64,000 nucleotides of DNA, from positions 124,001-188,000 of the forward strand of contig NZ_JAEKJB010000004.1 of NCBI RefSeq assembly GCF_016785095.1, read 5' to 3'. This DNA comes from Alloalcanivorax marinus. GTDB lineage: Bacteria > Pseudomonadota > Gammaproteobacteria > Pseudomonadales > Alcanivoracaceae. The notes under the pieces are model-generated. The model was not told the origin of the DNA, searched no databases, and saw only the letters and a program-made list of their open reading frames with translations. Position numbers and translations under genes: made by a program. This document shows positions 40,894-53,805 of this stretch, piece by piece; position 1 is the stretch's first letter, and every line of letters starts with the position of its first letter.

Positions 40894-41472
40894 ATGGGAA
40901 AGAAGATTGCGGTGATTCTGGGCAGTCCGGATCCGGCGAGTCTCTGTCGCGCGCTGGCGGACCGCTATGCGGAAAGCGCGGAACAGGCCGGGAATGAGGT
41001 GCGGTATTTTCGCTTGGGCGAGATCGAGTTTGACCCGATCTTGCGTCATGGCTACAACCAGCGCCAGGAGTTGGAACCTGGCTTGCTGGAGATCAAGGAC
41101 GCGTTCACCTGGGCTGAGCATGTGGTGTTGGTGTTCCCGGTATGGTGGGGTTCCATGCCGGCCATCATGAAAGGCATGTTCGACCGTGTCTTCCTGCCTG
41201 GTTATGCCTTCAAGTATCGCGAGAACTCCCAGCTCTGGGACAAGCTGCTGGCAGGGCGCTCAGCGCATGTGATCACCACCATGGATACGCCCCCCTGGTA
41301 CTTCAAGCTGGTGTACCGTAGCCCGGCCCACAACCAGATACGTAGAACGATTCTGGAATTCGTTGGCATCAAACCGGTTGAAATGACGGTGCTGGGCCCG
41401 GTGCGGTATGCGTCGGATGCCAAGCGGCGAACATGGCTGGATCGCATGTCCGCGTTTGCCCGCAAGGCCTGA
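40894..41472 (+). CDS. NAD(P)H quinone oxidoreductase-like flavoprotein
   Basis: 192-residue flavodoxin-fold reductase of the NQO1/KefF/MdaB family, using FMN or FAD to reduce quinones by two electrons. KKIAVILGSPDPASLCRALA is the phosphate-binding loop; VVLVFPVWWGSMPAIMKGMF, DRVFLPGYAF and TTMDTPPWYFK complete the flavin and substrate site. Start ATG follows GAGGGAATTCC. Monocistronic; 95 bases after the MFS gene. Confidence 0.9.
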   Translation: MGKKIAVILGSPDPASLCRALADRYAESAEQAGNEVRYFRLGEIEFDPILRHGYNQRQELEPGLLEIKDAFTWAEHVVLVFPVWWGSMPAIMKGMFDRVFLPGYAFKYRENSQLWDKLLAGRSAHVITTMDTPPWYFKLVYRSPAHNQIRRTILEFVGIKPVEMTVLGPVRYASDAKRRTWLDRMSAFARKA

Positions 41473-41620
41473 TGGAAGGCGCCGAGATTCAAACTTCCGG
41501 GTAAGCGGCTACTTCGAGGAAACCCGACCGCGGCGAATCGGCGTTGGCGACAGGCACGCATGAGGCCGATGGGCTATGCCCGGCGCCGCGGGGGACCAGG
41601 GCTGGAGGGCGGAGGCCACG

Positions 41621-41648
41621 AAAAAAGGCGCCGCGAGGGCGCCTTTTC
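41621..41648 (-). terminator. Intrinsic terminator after tRNA-Ser
   Basis: AAAAGGCGCC-GCGAG-GGCGCCTTTT is a ten-pair stem that ends in a T-run on both strands. It lies directly after the tRNA-Ser 3' end on the minus strand and could also stop plus-strand transcripts from the flavoprotein gene. Confidence 0.88.
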
Positions 41649-41652
41649 GATG

Positions 41653-41742
41653 TGGCGGAGAGGGTGGGATTTGAACCCACGGAGGACGCAAATCCTCGGC
41701 GGTTTTCAAGACCGCTGCATTCAACCACTCTGCCACCTCTCC
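41653..41742 (-). tRNA. tRNA-Ser (UGA)
   Basis: 90 bases with encoded CCA. Acceptor GGAGAGG pairs with CCTCTCC, anticodon loop CTTGAAA (TGA), long class II variable arm GAGGATTTGCGTCCTC, and T loop GGTTCAAATCC. Placed next to the Bax-inhibitor gene, as serT is next to yccA in E. coli. Confidence 0.97.
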
Positions 41743-41753
41743 GGTCGGCGCAC

Positions 41754-41781
41754 ATGATACCTGAGCGGCTCCGGCAGTCAA
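41754..41781 (-). promoter_or_regulatory. Promoter of tRNA-Ser
   Basis: The minus strand reads TTGACT, 16 bases, TATCAT, then GTGCGCC, with the tRNA 5' end 12 bases beyond the -10. A good sigma70 match with a G/C-rich discriminator. Confidence 0.7.
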
Positions 41782-41880
41782 CGCCCGCACGTCAAGAAAC
41801 CTGTCCTAACTGTGTGATTCAACGGGAAAATCTTGATTTTGGCGCGGGCGTCCCTATTATCCGGGGGAGACCCACAAGCA

Positions 41881-42579
41881 ATGAGTCCAATTATGAGTAA
41901 CCATCCGAATCCCTATGCGTCACCGGTTCGTGCCGGTGGCACCCAGGTCAGCGGTGAGCGCGCCGCTCAGGTGCTGAAAAACACCTACATGCTGTTGGGC
42001 CTGTCCCTGATCGCCGCCACCGGCGCGGCGATGTTCGCCATGTCCGCGGGGATCGGTTACATGAACCCGTTCGTGACCATTGGCGTGTATTTCGTGCTGC
42101 TGATCGCCACCAACATGCTGCGCAACAGCGGCTGGGGCATTCTTGCCGTGTTCGGTCTGACCAGCTGGCTGGGCTTCACCACCGGGCCGCTGATCAACAT
42201 GTACGCACAGATCAACGGTGGCATGGAAATCGTGTCCCTGGCCCTGGGCGGCACCGCCACCATCTTCGTGGTGATGTCCGCCATCGCCCTGGTGACGCGC
42301 AAGGATTTCAGCTTCCTCACCAACTTCCTGATGGTGGGCCTGATCGTGGCGTTCCTGGCCGGGCTGGCGGCGGTGTTCTTCAACATTCCGGCGCTGTCGC
42401 TGGCGGTGTCCGCCGCTTTCGTGCTGCTGTCGTCCCTGCTGATCCTGTGGCAGACCAGCGCCATCGTGCACGGCGGTGAAACCAACTACATCATGGCCAC
42501 GGTCACCCTGTTCGTGTCCATCTACAACCTCTTCCTGTCCCTGCTGAACATTCTTACCGCGCTAAGCGGGAATGACTGA
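41881..42579 (+). CDS. Bax inhibitor-1/YccA family membrane protein
   Basis: 232-residue integral inner-membrane protein with about seven helices, of the BI-1/YccA family; in E. coli YccA is a substrate and modulator of the FtsH protease. Recognised from the N-terminal VLKNTYMLLGLSLIAATGAA, GWGILAVFGLTSWLGFTTGP and C-terminal TLFVSIYNLFLSLLNILTAL. Start ATG at 41881 follows GGGGGAGACCC; an ATG four codons on is possible. Its 3' end overlaps tusD by eight bases. Confidence 0.92.
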   Translation: MSPIMSNHPNPYASPVRAGGTQVSGERAAQVLKNTYMLLGLSLIAATGAAMFAMSAGIGYMNPFVTIGVYFVLLIATNMLRNSGWGILAVFGLTSWLGFTTGPLINMYAQINGGMEIVSLALGGTATIFVVMSAIALVTRKDFSFLTNFLMVGLIVAFLAGLAAVFFNIPALSLAVSAAFVLLSSLLILWQTSAIVHGGETNYIMATVTLFVSIYNLFLSLLNILTALSGND

Positions 42580-42928
42580 GTTCAGTGTTCTGGTGACCGC
42601 CGGGCCCCAACGGCCCGGCGCCCTCACCGCCCTGCACACCGCCCGCGCCATCCAGGCTTCCCCCTACTCCCTGTACCGGCTGTTCTTCTACGGCGACGGC
42701 GTGCTGCTGGCCAACCGCTATCTTCACGAAGCGGGCCCCGCCGGCGACACCGCCCGGGCCTGGCAGGACTGGGTCGCCAGCGAGCGGCCCCCGGCCACGG
42801 TGTGCGTGGGCGCCGCCCAGAAACGGGGCCTGATCAGCGACAATCTGGCCGAGGGTTTCGCCCTGGCGGGCCTGGGTGACTGGGTGGATGCCCTGGGCCA
42901 TGCCGGCCGGGTGGTGCACTTTGGCTGA
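42572..42928 (+). CDS. tusD: Sulfurtransferase subunit TusD
   Basis: 118-residue DsrE-family protein, active subunit of the TusBCD sulfur relay that passes persulfide sulfur from TusA towards MnmA for tRNA 2-thiouridine. Catalytic Cys78 lies in TVCVGAAQKRGL, the same position as in E. coli TusD. Overlaps the upstream membrane-protein gene by eight bases and tusC by eight. Confidence 0.93.
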   Translation: MTEFSVLVTAGPQRPGALTALHTARAIQASPYSLYRLFFYGDGVLLANRYLHEAGPAGDTARAWQDWVASERPPATVCVGAAQKRGLISDNLAEGFALAGLGDWVDALGHAGRVVHFG

Positions 42929-43238
42929 TTCCGTTCTCTATATCGTTCAGGGTGCGGCTGGGCGCGACAGCCGCTGGCGGGATGCCGTGGAGATGGCGCT
43001 CACAAGCGCCGCCTTCGCCCTGCCCACCCGGGTATGGCTGGGCCCGGACGCGGTGGCCGCCCTCGCCCGCCGCGACGACGGCGACGCCTTGCTCGCCGAA
43101 CTGACGGATTTCGGTGTTAGCTGCGTGGCCGACCTGGCCCATCGCGGCGCCGGCGCTCCCACGGCCATTGCATGGCTCGACACCGGCGACCTGAATGCCC
43201 TGCGCGACCAGGCCGCGCAGATTATCGTGTTGTCCTGA
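42921..43238 (+). CDS. tusC: Sulfurtransferase subunit TusC
   Basis: 105-residue DsrF-family subunit of TusBCD. Start is TTG at 42921 (first residues LADSVLYIVQGAAG read as M), inside the tusD 3' end; no nearer ATG exists in frame. ALTSAAFALPTRVWLGPDAV is the family-like core and QAAQIIVLS the C-terminus. Structural rather than catalytic in the E. coli complex. Confidence 0.88.
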   Translation: MADSVLYIVQGAAGRDSRWRDAVEMALTSAAFALPTRVWLGPDAVAALARRDDGDALLAELTDFGVSCVADLAHRGAGAPTAIAWLDTGDLNALRDQAAQIIVLS

Positions 43239-43248
43239 GAGAGCCGCC

Positions 43249-43506
43249 ATGCTGCATGTGATTGCCTTCGACGATCCGGACGGTGCCCTGGCCCGCCAGT
43301 GCCTGGCGCTGTACCGGGACGGCGATGTCTGTGTGTTCGCCGACGGTGGCGCCCTGGTGGCGGCGGCTTTCCCGCTGCGCGGCCCCGGCTATCTGCTTGA
43401 GGGCGGCGCGCCGGCGGCCCGCCCCGCCGCCCTGGAGACCATCGACCACGCCCGCTTCGTGACACTGATGGCGGAACACGGGCCGGTGACGAGCTGGTAC
43501 CCTTGA
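43249..43506 (+). CDS. tusB: Sulfurtransferase subunit TusB
   Basis: 85-residue DsrH-family subunit of the TusBCD complex, ending VTSWYP as is usual for the family. The start ATG follows GAGAGCCGCC, 10 bases after tusC. In many gammaproteobacteria tusE follows directly; here the next gene begins five bases later and is ybiB-like, so tusE is absent from this position. Confidence 0.87.
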   Translation: MLHVIAFDDPDGALARQCLALYRDGDVCVFADGGALVAAAFPLRGPGYLLEGGAPAARPAALETIDHARFVTLMAEHGPVTSWYP

Positions 43507-43510
43507 GACC

Positions 43511-44497
43511 ATGACCGAACATTCCTTTGCTCCTTTTGTCCGCACCTTGGGGCGCGGTAAACGTGCCCGCCGCAGTCTGACCCGGGAAGAAGCCGCCGAG
43601 GCCATGGCGATGATCCTGGAGGGCCATGCCACCGACGCCCAGGTGGGTGCCTTCCTGATGCTGTTGCGGGTCAAGGAGGAAACCCCGGAAGAGCTGGCCG
43701 GCTTTCTCGACGCTTGCCGGCCACGCTGCGCCGAACGGCTGGCGGACCTGCCGGCGGTGGATGTGGACTGGCCCAGCTATGCGGGCAAGAAGAAGCACCA
43801 TCCGTGGTATCTGGCCGCCGCCCGTTTACTGGCCGGCCACGGGCTGCGCATTCTCATGCACGGCGGCCCCGCCCATACGCCCCAGCGACGCTACAGCGAC
43901 GATATGCTGGCGGAGCTGGGCATGCCGTTACCCGGCTCCGTGGGCGAGGCCGCTGCGCAACTGGCCAACGGCGGGTTCACCTTCCTCGATCTGAAGCATT
44001 TTTGCGCGCCTCTCGCCCCGCTGCTGATGATGCGCTTCGAACTGGGTCTGCGCTCGCCGATCAATACCCTGGCGCGCAGCCTTAATCCGTCGGGCGCGCC
44101 GCTGAGCATGCAGAGCGTATTCCACCCGGCCTATCTGGAGCTGCACCTGGGCGCCTCGACGCTGTGCGGCGATCGGGACCTGCTGCTGTTCAAGGGCGAA
44201 GGCGGTGAGCCGGAGATACGTCCGGACGCACGCACCGCGCTCACCGGACTGCGCCACGGCCAGCCCGCCGAGGCGGTGCTGGACGCCGCTTTGCCCCGCC
44301 AGGCGCCGCCGGGCGAGGTATCGCCGGCCCACGTGCGCGCGGTGTGGCGCGAGAAGGCGGAGGACGCCTACGGCGTGGCGGCGATTCGTGGCACCGTGGC
44401 CACGGTGCTGTGGGGTCTGGAGAAGGTGGACACGCTGGAAGCCGGCCTGCGGGCCGCCGAGGCCCTCTGGGAAGCCCGCGACCGCCAGGCACTCTGA
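43511..44497 (+). CDS. TrpD2/YbiB-like glycosyl transferase family protein
   Basis: 328-residue member of the anthranilate-phosphoribosyltransferase-like YbiB/TrpD2 family, which binds nucleic acid rather than making tryptophan. N-terminal helical domain (SLTREEAAEAMAMILEGHAT, QVGAFLMLLRVKEETPEELA) and a C-terminal alpha/beta domain with FLDLKHFCAPLAPLL, LRSPINTLARSLNP and VFHPAYLELH. Same place between tusB and cysG as in P. aeruginosa. Physiological role uncertain. Confidence 0.88.
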   Translation: MTEHSFAPFVRTLGRGKRARRSLTREEAAEAMAMILEGHATDAQVGAFLMLLRVKEETPEELAGFLDACRPRCAERLADLPAVDVDWPSYAGKKKHHPWYLAAARLLAGHGLRILMHGGPAHTPQRRYSDDMLAELGMPLPGSVGEAAAQLANGGFTFLDLKHFCAPLAPLLMMRFELGLRSPINTLARSLNPSGAPLSMQSVFHPAYLELHLGASTLCGDRDLLLFKGEGGEPEIRPDARTALTGLRHGQPAEAVLDAALPRQAPPGEVSPAHVRAVWREKAEDAYGVAAIRGTVATVLWGLEKVDTLEAGLRAAEALWEARDRQAL

Positions 44498-44513
44498 AAC
44501 GCCCGGGTTTGCC

Positions 44514-44593
44514 GTAGGAGCGACTTTAGTCGCGATGATGTTGGCACCGAGGCTGATCGCGACTGAAGCGGAATGCCGCCCAGTCGCTCCTAC
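44514..44593. repeat. REP-like inverted doublet A
   Basis: A 23-base REP-like unit, GTAGGAGCGACTTTAGTCGC then GAT (44514-44536), and an inverted longer copy (44556-44593) that differs by a 15-base insert (CGGAATGCCGCCCAG). Outer ends are GTAGGAG/CTCCTAC. It fills the gap between the convergent ybiB-like and cysG genes. The same two units recur at 53721-53797. Confidence 0.8.
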
Positions 44594-44635
44594 GCACGAG
44601 GAAACGAGGCAGGCGCGGCCGCTCGGCGTTCGGTT

Positions 44636-46021
44636 TCAGTGGAACCAGCGGTAGCGCGGGTGCAGGCCCACCACGCCGCCGACGATGATCAGGGTGGGCG
44701 CGTGGATTTCCCGCCCTTCCACCGCGTCCGGCAAATCCGCCAGGGTGCCGGTGATTACTTCCTGCAGGTCGGTGGTACCCCGGGACACCAGCGCGATGGG
44801 CGTGGCCGGGTCGCGGCCGTGTTCCATCAACCGCGCGCAGATTTGCCGCAGCCCCACCAACCCCATGTAGAACACCAGCGTCTCGTTGGGCGCCATCAGC
44901 CCGGCCCAGTCCAGGTCCACACTGCCGTCCTTGCGGTGGCCGGTGACGAAACGCACCGACTGGGCATGGTCCCGGTGGGTCAGCGGGATGCCGGCGTAAG
45001 CGGCGCAGCCACTGGCGGCGGTGATGCCGGGCACCACCTGGAAGTCGATGCCGGCGGCCACCACCTTTTCCAGTTCCTCGCCGCCGCGCCCGAAAATAAA
45101 GGGGTCACCGCCCTTCAGGCGGCACACTTTTTTCCCTTGGCGGGCGTAGTGCACCAGCAGGTCGTTGATGTTGTCCTGGGGCAAGGTGTGGCGGTCGCGG
45201 GCCTTGCCCACGTAGACCTTCTCGGCGTCGGCGCGGGCCAGGGCGACGATCTCCGGGGCCACCAGGCGGTCATAGAGCACCACGTCCGCTTTGTCGAGCA
45301 GATGCAGGGCGCGGAAGGTGAGCAGGTCCGGGTCGCCGGGGCCGGCGCCCACCAGGTAGACCTCTCCGGTGGCGCCAGCGGGCCGGGCCGAGGCGTGCTC
45401 GATGGCCTGACGCAAACCGGCTTCGGCCTCGGATTCATGGCCGGACAGCACGCGCTCCTCCAAGGGGCCGTTCAACTGCGCCTCCCAGAAGGCTTCCCGG
45501 TCCCGGCGCACCGGCAGCCGCCGTGCCAGCGGCGCGCGGAACCGGCCCAGCAGGTGTGCCAGCCGGCCCCAACGGGCCGGCAGCCAGGCTTCCAGACGAG
45601 CGCGCAAGCGGCGTACCAGCACCGGTGACACCCCGGAGGAACTGATCGCCACGAACAGCGGGTCGCGGTCGATCAGCGCCGGGAACACGAAGCTGCTGAG
45701 TTGCGGGCGATCCACCACATTCACCGGCAGGCCGCGCTCGTCGGCGAGCCGCGCCAGGGCTTCGTTGGCATCGCCGTCGTCGGTGGCGGCCACCACCAGC
45801 CGCACGCCTTCCAGATCGGCGGTCGCCACCGATCGCGCCCGGTACTCACCACCTCCCTGTTCCACCAGAGCACGCAAATCCTCACGGCAACGGGGCGCCA
45901 CCAGACGCACTTTGGCGCCCGCCTTGTACAGCAGGCGGGATTTACGCAGGGCACTGTCGCCACCACCGGCCACCAGTACGATGGCCCCGGCAAGCTTCAG
46001 TCCCAGGGGCAGAAAGTCCAT
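44636..46021 (-). CDS. cysG: Siroheme synthase, trifunctional
   Basis: 461-residue fusion enzyme making siroheme from uroporphyrinogen III. N-terminal dehydrogenase/ferrochelatase ([53 protein letters not shown]) and C-terminal SAM-dependent methyltransferase from about residue 215 ([54 protein letters not shown]). The length equals the E. coli enzyme. It supports sulfite/nitrite reductase; lies 11 bases after serS on the same strand. Confidence 0.96.
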   Translation of the reverse strand: MDFLPLGLKLAGAIVLVAGGGDSALRKSRLLYKAGAKVRLVAPRCREDLRALVEQGGGEYRARSVATADLEGVRLVVAATDDGDANEALARLADERGLPVNVVDRPQLSSFVFPALIDRDPLFVAISSSGVSPVLVRRLRARLEAWLPARWGRLAHLLGRFRAPLARRLPVRRDREAFWEAQLNGPLEERVLSGHESEAEAGLRQAIEHASARPAGATGEVYLVGAGPGDPDLLTFRALHLLDKADVVLYDRLVAPEIVALARADAEKVYVGKARDRHTLPQDNINDLLVHYARQGKKVCRLKGGDPFIFGRGGEELEKVVAAGIDFQVVPGITAASGCAAYAGIPLTHRDHAQSVRFVTGHRKDGSVDLDWAGLMAPNETLVFYMGLVGLRQICARLMEHGRDPATPIALVSRGTTDLQEVITGTLADLPDAVEGREIHAPTLIIVGGVVGLHPRYRWFH

Positions 46022-46032
46022 GGTCGCAGGCC

Positions 46033-47507
<1,475 letters not shown>

Positions 47508-47534
47508 GGGAGGCTGGCACGGCCTCGGCGAAGC

Positions 47535-48866
47535 TCAGTCGTCGTATCGATGCCAGTCCGCGTCGGAGTTTTGCTGGCGCAGGCGGCGCAGCTTCTCGGC
47601 GATGCGGATTTCCAGGCCGCGCTCCACCGGCTCATAAAGACGGGTGTCACGCAGTTCCTGCGGGAAATAGTTCTCACCGGGCACGAACGCCTCCGGGAAG
47701 TCATGGGCGTAGTGGTATTCCGCGCCGTAGCCTTCCGCTTTCATCAGCTTGGTGGGGGCATTACGCAGGTGCAGCGGAACCTCATTGCTGGGGTTGCGGG
47801 CGACCAGATCCCGGGCCTGGTTGTAGGCGGTGTAAACCGCGTTGCTCTTGGCCGCCACCGCCAGATAGGCGATCGCCTGGGCCACCGCCAGTTCCCCTTC
47901 CGGGCTGCCCAGGCGCTCCTGCACGTCCCAGGCGTTCAGGCACAGGGTGAGCGCCCGGGGATCGGCGTTGCCGATGTCCTCGCTGGCCATGCGTACCACC
48001 CGGCGAGCGAGATAGAGCGGGTCGCAGCCGCCGTCCAGCATGCGCGCGAACCAGTACAGGGCGGCGTCCGGATCGGAGCCGCGCACCGCCTTGTGCAGGG
48101 CGCTGATCTGGTCGTAGAAGACGTCGCCGCCCTTGTCGAAGCGGCGCACCGCGTCGCGCAGCACTTCTTCCATCAGCGGTCGGTCGATGACGGCGGCGTC
48201 GCCGCTGCCCTCGGCCAGGTCCACGGCGATTTCCAACATGTTGAGCAGGCGCCGGGCGTCGCCATCGGCGTAGCCAAGCAGCAGGTCGCGGGCGTCGTCG
48301 GCCAGCTCGATGCCGGCCAGCTCCGGTTCGCGCAGGGCCCGTTCCAGCAACCCGGCCAGATCCTCCCGCTCCAGGGAACGCAGGCGGTAGACCCGGGCCC
48401 GGGACAGCAACGCATTGTTGAGTTCGAAGGACGGATTTTCCGTGGTGGCGCCGATGAAGATCACCGTGCCCTCCTCCACGTGGGGTAGAAAAGCGTCCTG
48501 CTGGGCCTTGTTGAAACGGTGCACCTCGTCCACGAACAGCACCGTGCGCCGGCCCTGGCCGAGCCGCGCCTTGGCCTGATCGACGGCGGCGCGGATGTCC
48601 TTCACCCCGGACAGCACCGCCGACAGGGTGATGAATTCCGCGTCCACCACGCTGGCCAGAATCAGCGCCAGGGTGGTCTTGCCGGTGCCCGGCGGTCCCC
48701 ACAGGATCATGGAATGCAGTTGGCCGCGCTCGGCGGCCTGGCGCAGGGGCTTGCCCGGGCCCACCAGGTGCCGCTGGCCGACGTAGTCATCCAGAGTGGA
48801 GGGGCGCAGCCGCGCCGCCAGGGGCTGGGCGTCGCCGCGCTGCTGTTGCTCGAACAGGTCGCTCAT
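47535..48866 (-). CDS. rarA: Replication-associated recombination protein A (AAA+ ATPase)
   Basis: 443-residue AAA+ ATPase (MgsA/WRNIP1 family) that acts at stalled replication forks. Starts MSDLFEQQ, typical of the family; Walker [13 protein letters not shown], Walker [17 protein letters not shown], sensor GATTENPSF, then the C-terminal tetramerisation region ([27 protein letters not shown]). Its ATG overlaps the lolA stop by four bases (ATGA), so the two are coupled. Confidence 0.96.
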   Translation of the reverse strand: MSDLFEQQQRGDAQPLAARLRPSTLDDYVGQRHLVGPGKPLRQAAERGQLHSMILWGPPGTGKTTLALILASVVDAEFITLSAVLSGVKDIRAAVDQAKARLGQGRRTVLFVDEVHRFNKAQQDAFLPHVEEGTVIFIGATTENPSFELNNALLSRARVYRLRSLEREDLAGLLERALREPELAGIELADDARDLLLGYADGDARRLLNMLEIAVDLAEGSGDAAVIDRPLMEEVLRDAVRRFDKGGDVFYDQISALHKAVRGSDPDAALYWFARMLDGGCDPLYLARRVVRMASEDIGNADPRALTLCLNAWDVQERLGSPEGELAVAQAIAYLAVAAKSNAVYTAYNQARDLVARNPSNEVPLHLRNAPTKLMKAEGYGAEYHYAHDFPEAFVPGENYFPQELRDTRLYEPVERGLEIRIAEKLRRLRQQNSDADWHRYDD

Positions 48867-49474
48867 TGCTGACGGATGATGTCGGTGCCTTCCGGCGGCT
48901 GGAATTTGAAACGCCCCGGGGTGGGCTCGCCGTTGATGGTCAGGTCACGGAAGTCGATCAGGGTCTTCTGGCCAAGGGCGTCTTCCAGGCGCATGGCGCT
49001 CGGCGTTTCGCCGTTGAAGGTCACGTCCAGGGTGTCGAACAGGGGATCGCCGGCCTTGGGTCGCAGCCGGTAGGTAACGCGCTCGCCCTGGCGGTCCTGC
49101 TCGCTGACGCTGAATGCCCGGGTCACCGCCGAGGGATCACCGCCAAACAGCAACGCCGGCGTTTCACCAAGATCGTCGCTGAGCGGACGCACCACCACCT
49201 GTTCCAGGTCCGGGTCGTAAACCCAGACAGTGGCGCCATCGGACACCGCCAACTGCTCATAGGGCCGCTCGGTGTGCCAGTAGAAGCGGTTGCCGCGCGC
49301 CACCTCCAGGGTGCCGGCGCTGTCCCGGGCCCGTTCGCCCCCCTCGCCGATCACGGTCTGCTCGAAGTGGCCGGACAGGGCGCGCAGTTGATCGAGCCGG
49401 GCCACCAGGTCTTCCGCCGGGCCGGCAAGAGCCAGGGCCGGCAACATCAGGGCAATGATCGAGAAAAATCGCAT
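48863..49474 (-). CDS. lolA: Outer-membrane lipoprotein carrier LolA
   Basis: 203-residue periplasmic carrier that takes lipoproteins from LolCDE to LolB. Signal peptide MRFFSIIALMLPALALAGPA with cleavage before GPAEDL, then ALSGHFEQTVIG, RGNRFYWHTERPYEQLAVSD and TVWVYDPDLEQVVVRPLSDD. Lies 29 bases after ftsK and overlaps rarA, the conserved ftsK-lolA-rarA order. Confidence 0.95.
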   Translation of the reverse strand: MRFFSIIALMLPALALAGPAEDLVARLDQLRALSGHFEQTVIGEGGERARDSAGTLEVARGNRFYWHTERPYEQLAVSDGATVWVYDPDLEQVVVRPLSDDLGETPALLFGGDPSAVTRAFSVSEQDRQGERVTYRLRPKAGDPLFDTLDVTFNGETPSAMRLEDALGQKTLIDFRDLTINGEPTPGRFKFQPPEGTDIIRQQ

Positions 49475-49503
49475 ACGGAGAAAAGTCCTTGTCGGGGGCG
49501 GCG

Positions 49504-51825
49504 TCAGGAAGGCGGTGGCGCCAGCACTTCGCGCTGACCGTTGTGCCCGGCCTCGGACACCACGCCGGCCATTTCCATGGCCTCCACCAGGCGCGCCGCC
49601 CGGTTGTAACCGATCTTGAGTTTGCGCTGCACCGACGAAATCGAGGCACGCCGGGACTCGGTGACATAGGCCACCGCCTCGTCGTAGAGCGGGTCGTCCT
49701 CCTCGCCACCACCCTCCGGGCTTTCCATCCCCGGCAGGGGCGCGTTGAGATCGCCGCCACCCTCGAGGATTTCCTCCAGGTAGTCCGGCTCGCCGCGCTT
49801 GCGCCAGTCATCGCAGACACGATGCACTTCCTCATCTGAGACAAAGGCGCCGTGCACCCGTTCCGGCATGCTGGTGCCGGCGGGCAAATAAAGCATGTCG
49901 CCGTGACCCAGCAACTGTTCCGCGCCGCCCTGGTCGAGCACCGTGCGCGAGTCGATCTTGGAGGACACCTGGAAGCCGATCCGCGACGGTACGTTGGCCT
50001 TGATCAGGCCGGTGATCACGTCCACCGAGGGGCGCTGGGTAGCGAGGATCAGGTGGATGCCCGCCGCCCTCGCCTTCTGCGCGATGCGCGCGATCAGCTC
50101 TTCCACCTTCTTGCCGACGATCATCATCATGTCGGCGAATTCGTCGATGACGATGACGATGTAGGGCAGCTTCTGGGCCAGCGGCGCCTCCTCGTCCAGG
50201 TTCATCGGATCATCCGGCTTCCACAGCGGGTCCTTGAGCGGCTCGCCCTTCTTCTCCGCTTCGCTGACCTTGCGGTTATAGCCGGCGATGTTGCGCACGC
50301 CCATGGCCGCCATCAGCCGGTAGCGGCGCTCCATTTCGCCGACGCCCCAGCGCAGCGCGCTGGCCGCTTCCTTCATGTCGGTGACCACCGGTGTGAGCAG
50401 GTGCGGAATGCCGTCGTAGACCGCCAGTTCCAGCATCTTGGGGTCGATCAGGATCATCCGAACTTCTTCCGGATTGGCCTTGAACATGAGCGACAGCAGC
50501 ATGGCGTTCAACCCCACCGACTTACCGGAACCGGTGGTACCGGCCACCAGCAGGTGCGGCATCTTGCCCAGATCGGCCATCACCGGGTTGCCGGAGATAT
50601 CCTTGCCCAGGGCCAGAGTCAGCGGCGAGGACGCGTCGTCGAACATTCGCGAACCCACCACCTCGGTGAGGCGGATCATCTCGCGCTGCTCGTTGGGAAT
50701 CTCGATGCCCACGGTGGTCTTGCCAGGGATCACCTCCACCACCCGCACACTGATCACCGCCAGGGAGCGGGCCAGATCCTTGGCCAGGTTGGAGATCTTG
50801 GACACCTTGATACCCGGCGCCGGCTGAATCTCGAAGCGGGTGATCACCGGACCGGGCTGCACCGCCACCACCTCGGCGTCGATGTTGAAGTCCTTGAGCT
50901 TGATCTCCAGCAACCGGGACATGGCGTCCAGGGCTTCCTCGGAGTAGCCCCCCTTGCCTTCGTCCACGGCGTCAAGCAGGGACAGTGGCGGCAGATCGCC
51001 GGTGACCTGGGCGGTGAACAGAGTCTGCTGCTTCTCCTTCTGCACCCGTTCGCTTTTCTCCACCGGTCTGGCGGGCTGGGCGATCTTGGGCGGGGTGCGG
51101 TTTTCCTGTTTTTTCTTCGCCTCGGTGACCACCTTGGCGCGCTTCTGGCGGGCCTCCCGGGCGGCCTGCTGCTCGGCGCGCTTCTCACGGCGCGCCTCGA
51201 ACCAGGCCGGCACCTTCTGGCCCAGGGCCAGCACCGCCGCGCCCAGACTCTCCGCCAGGGCGATCCAGGACAGGTCGGTGAACACGGTAACGCCGATCAG
51301 GAACAGGGCCACCATCACCAGGGTGCCGCCCAGGGCGTTGAAGGCGTCCAGGGCGGCGCCCCCCACCACATGGCCGAGGATGCCGCCGGCATCCTCCGGT
51401 AACGAGAAGCCGCCGCCGGAGAAGTGCATGTAAGCCAGCGCCGTGCCGCTCATCATGGTCAGCACGAAGCCCACCAGCCGCAGGCTGAACAACGGCCAGC
51501 TGCCGGCCAGCCCGGCGTGGCGCTCGCGCAGCACGCGACCGGCCCAGAATGCCACCAGCACCGGGAACACATAGGCCATGAACCCGAACAGACCGAGCAG
51601 GAGGTCGGCGCAGAACGCGCCGGCGCGACCGCCAGCGTTGTTCACCTGGCCCGCGTCGCCCACGTAGGACCAGCCCGGATCACCACCGTCGTAGGTCACC
51701 AGCGCCAACAACAGATACAGGGACAGGGCGATCAGCGCGATCACCAGCCCTTCCATCAGGCCTTTCTTGAGATGGCGGGAAAACCCGGAAACCTCCCCGC
51801 CGGATGCTGCCTTTGCCTTGGTCAC
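49504..51825 (-). CDS. ftsK: DNA translocase FtsK
   Basis: 773-residue division protein. N-terminal membrane domain with four helices (residues about 25-210), a short basic/charged linker ([20 protein letters not shown]), the motor domain with Walker [16 protein letters not shown], Walker [15 protein letters not shown] and a C-terminal gamma winged helix that reads KOPS ([20 protein letters not shown]). It moves DNA at the septum and activates XerCD. The linker is short compared with E. coli FtsK, as in pseudomonads. Confidence 0.97.
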   Translation of the reverse strand: MTKAKAASGGEVSGFSRHLKKGLMEGLVIALIALSLYLLLALVTYDGGDPGWSYVGDAGQVNNAGGRAGAFCADLLLGLFGFMAYVFPVLVAFWAGRVLRERHAGLAGSWPLFSLRLVGFVLTMMSGTALAYMHFSGGGFSLPEDAGGILGHVVGGAALDAFNALGGTLVMVALFLIGVTVFTDLSWIALAESLGAAVLALGQKVPAWFEARREKRAEQQAAREARQKRAKVVTEAKKKQENRTPPKIAQPARPVEKSERVQKEKQQTLFTAQVTGDLPPLSLLDAVDEGKGGYSEEALDAMSRLLEIKLKDFNIDAEVVAVQPGPVITRFEIQPAPGIKVSKISNLAKDLARSLAVISVRVVEVIPGKTTVGIEIPNEQREMIRLTEVVGSRMFDDASSPLTLALGKDISGNPVMADLGKMPHLLVAGTTGSGKSVGLNAMLLSLMFKANPEEVRMILIDPKMLELAVYDGIPHLLTPVVTDMKEAASALRWGVGEMERRYRLMAAMGVRNIAGYNRKVSEAEKKGEPLKDPLWKPDDPMNLDEEAPLAQKLPYIVIVIDEFADMMMIVGKKVEELIARIAQKARAAGIHLILATQRPSVDVITGLIKANVPSRIGFQVSSKIDSRTVLDQGGAEQLLGHGDMLYLPAGTSMPERVHGAFVSDEEVHRVCDDWRKRGEPDYLEEILEGGGDLNAPLPGMESPEGGGEEDDPLYDEAVAYVTESRRASISSVQRKLKIGYNRAARLVEAMEMAGVVSEAGHNGQREVLAPPPS

Positions 51826-51987
51826 TTCAGGCCTCTGGGGTTGAGGAGCCGCCGAACAACGCCGCGCGCGCCGGGCTCCTTGAATCTAACGACTTGAAAA
51901 CCTTGGGATTGTAGTCAATCCGGGGGCCGCCAGCCAGCGCCCCGTGCCGGAGCCGCGCGTCCCTGGCGCCGCCTATCGCGGCCATAG

Positions 51988-53714
<1,727 letters not shown>

Positions 53715-53720
53715 GACCTG

Positions 53721-53797
53721 ATCGCGACTGAAGTCGCTCCTACAGGGGGACCTTCTGCCGTAGGAGCGACCGGGCGGCGTTCCGCTTCAGTCGCGAT
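53721..53797. repeat. REP-like inverted doublet B
   Basis: A short unit ATCGCGACTGAAGTCGCTCC then TAC (53721-53743) and, inverted, the long unit with the 15-base insert (53760-53797). Both units match doublet A but the outer ends are now ATCGCGA/TCGCGAT, so the arrangement is inside-out relative to A. It separates aat from the convergent acetoacetyl-CoA synthetase gene. Confidence 0.8.
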
Positions 53798-53805
53798 CAC
53801 CCCGG

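Noticed and set aside
49852-51402. 516-codon frame antisense to ftsK
   Set aside because: Shadow of a strongly conserved gene; its composition (His, Gln, Gly) is typical of antisense frames in GC-rich genes.
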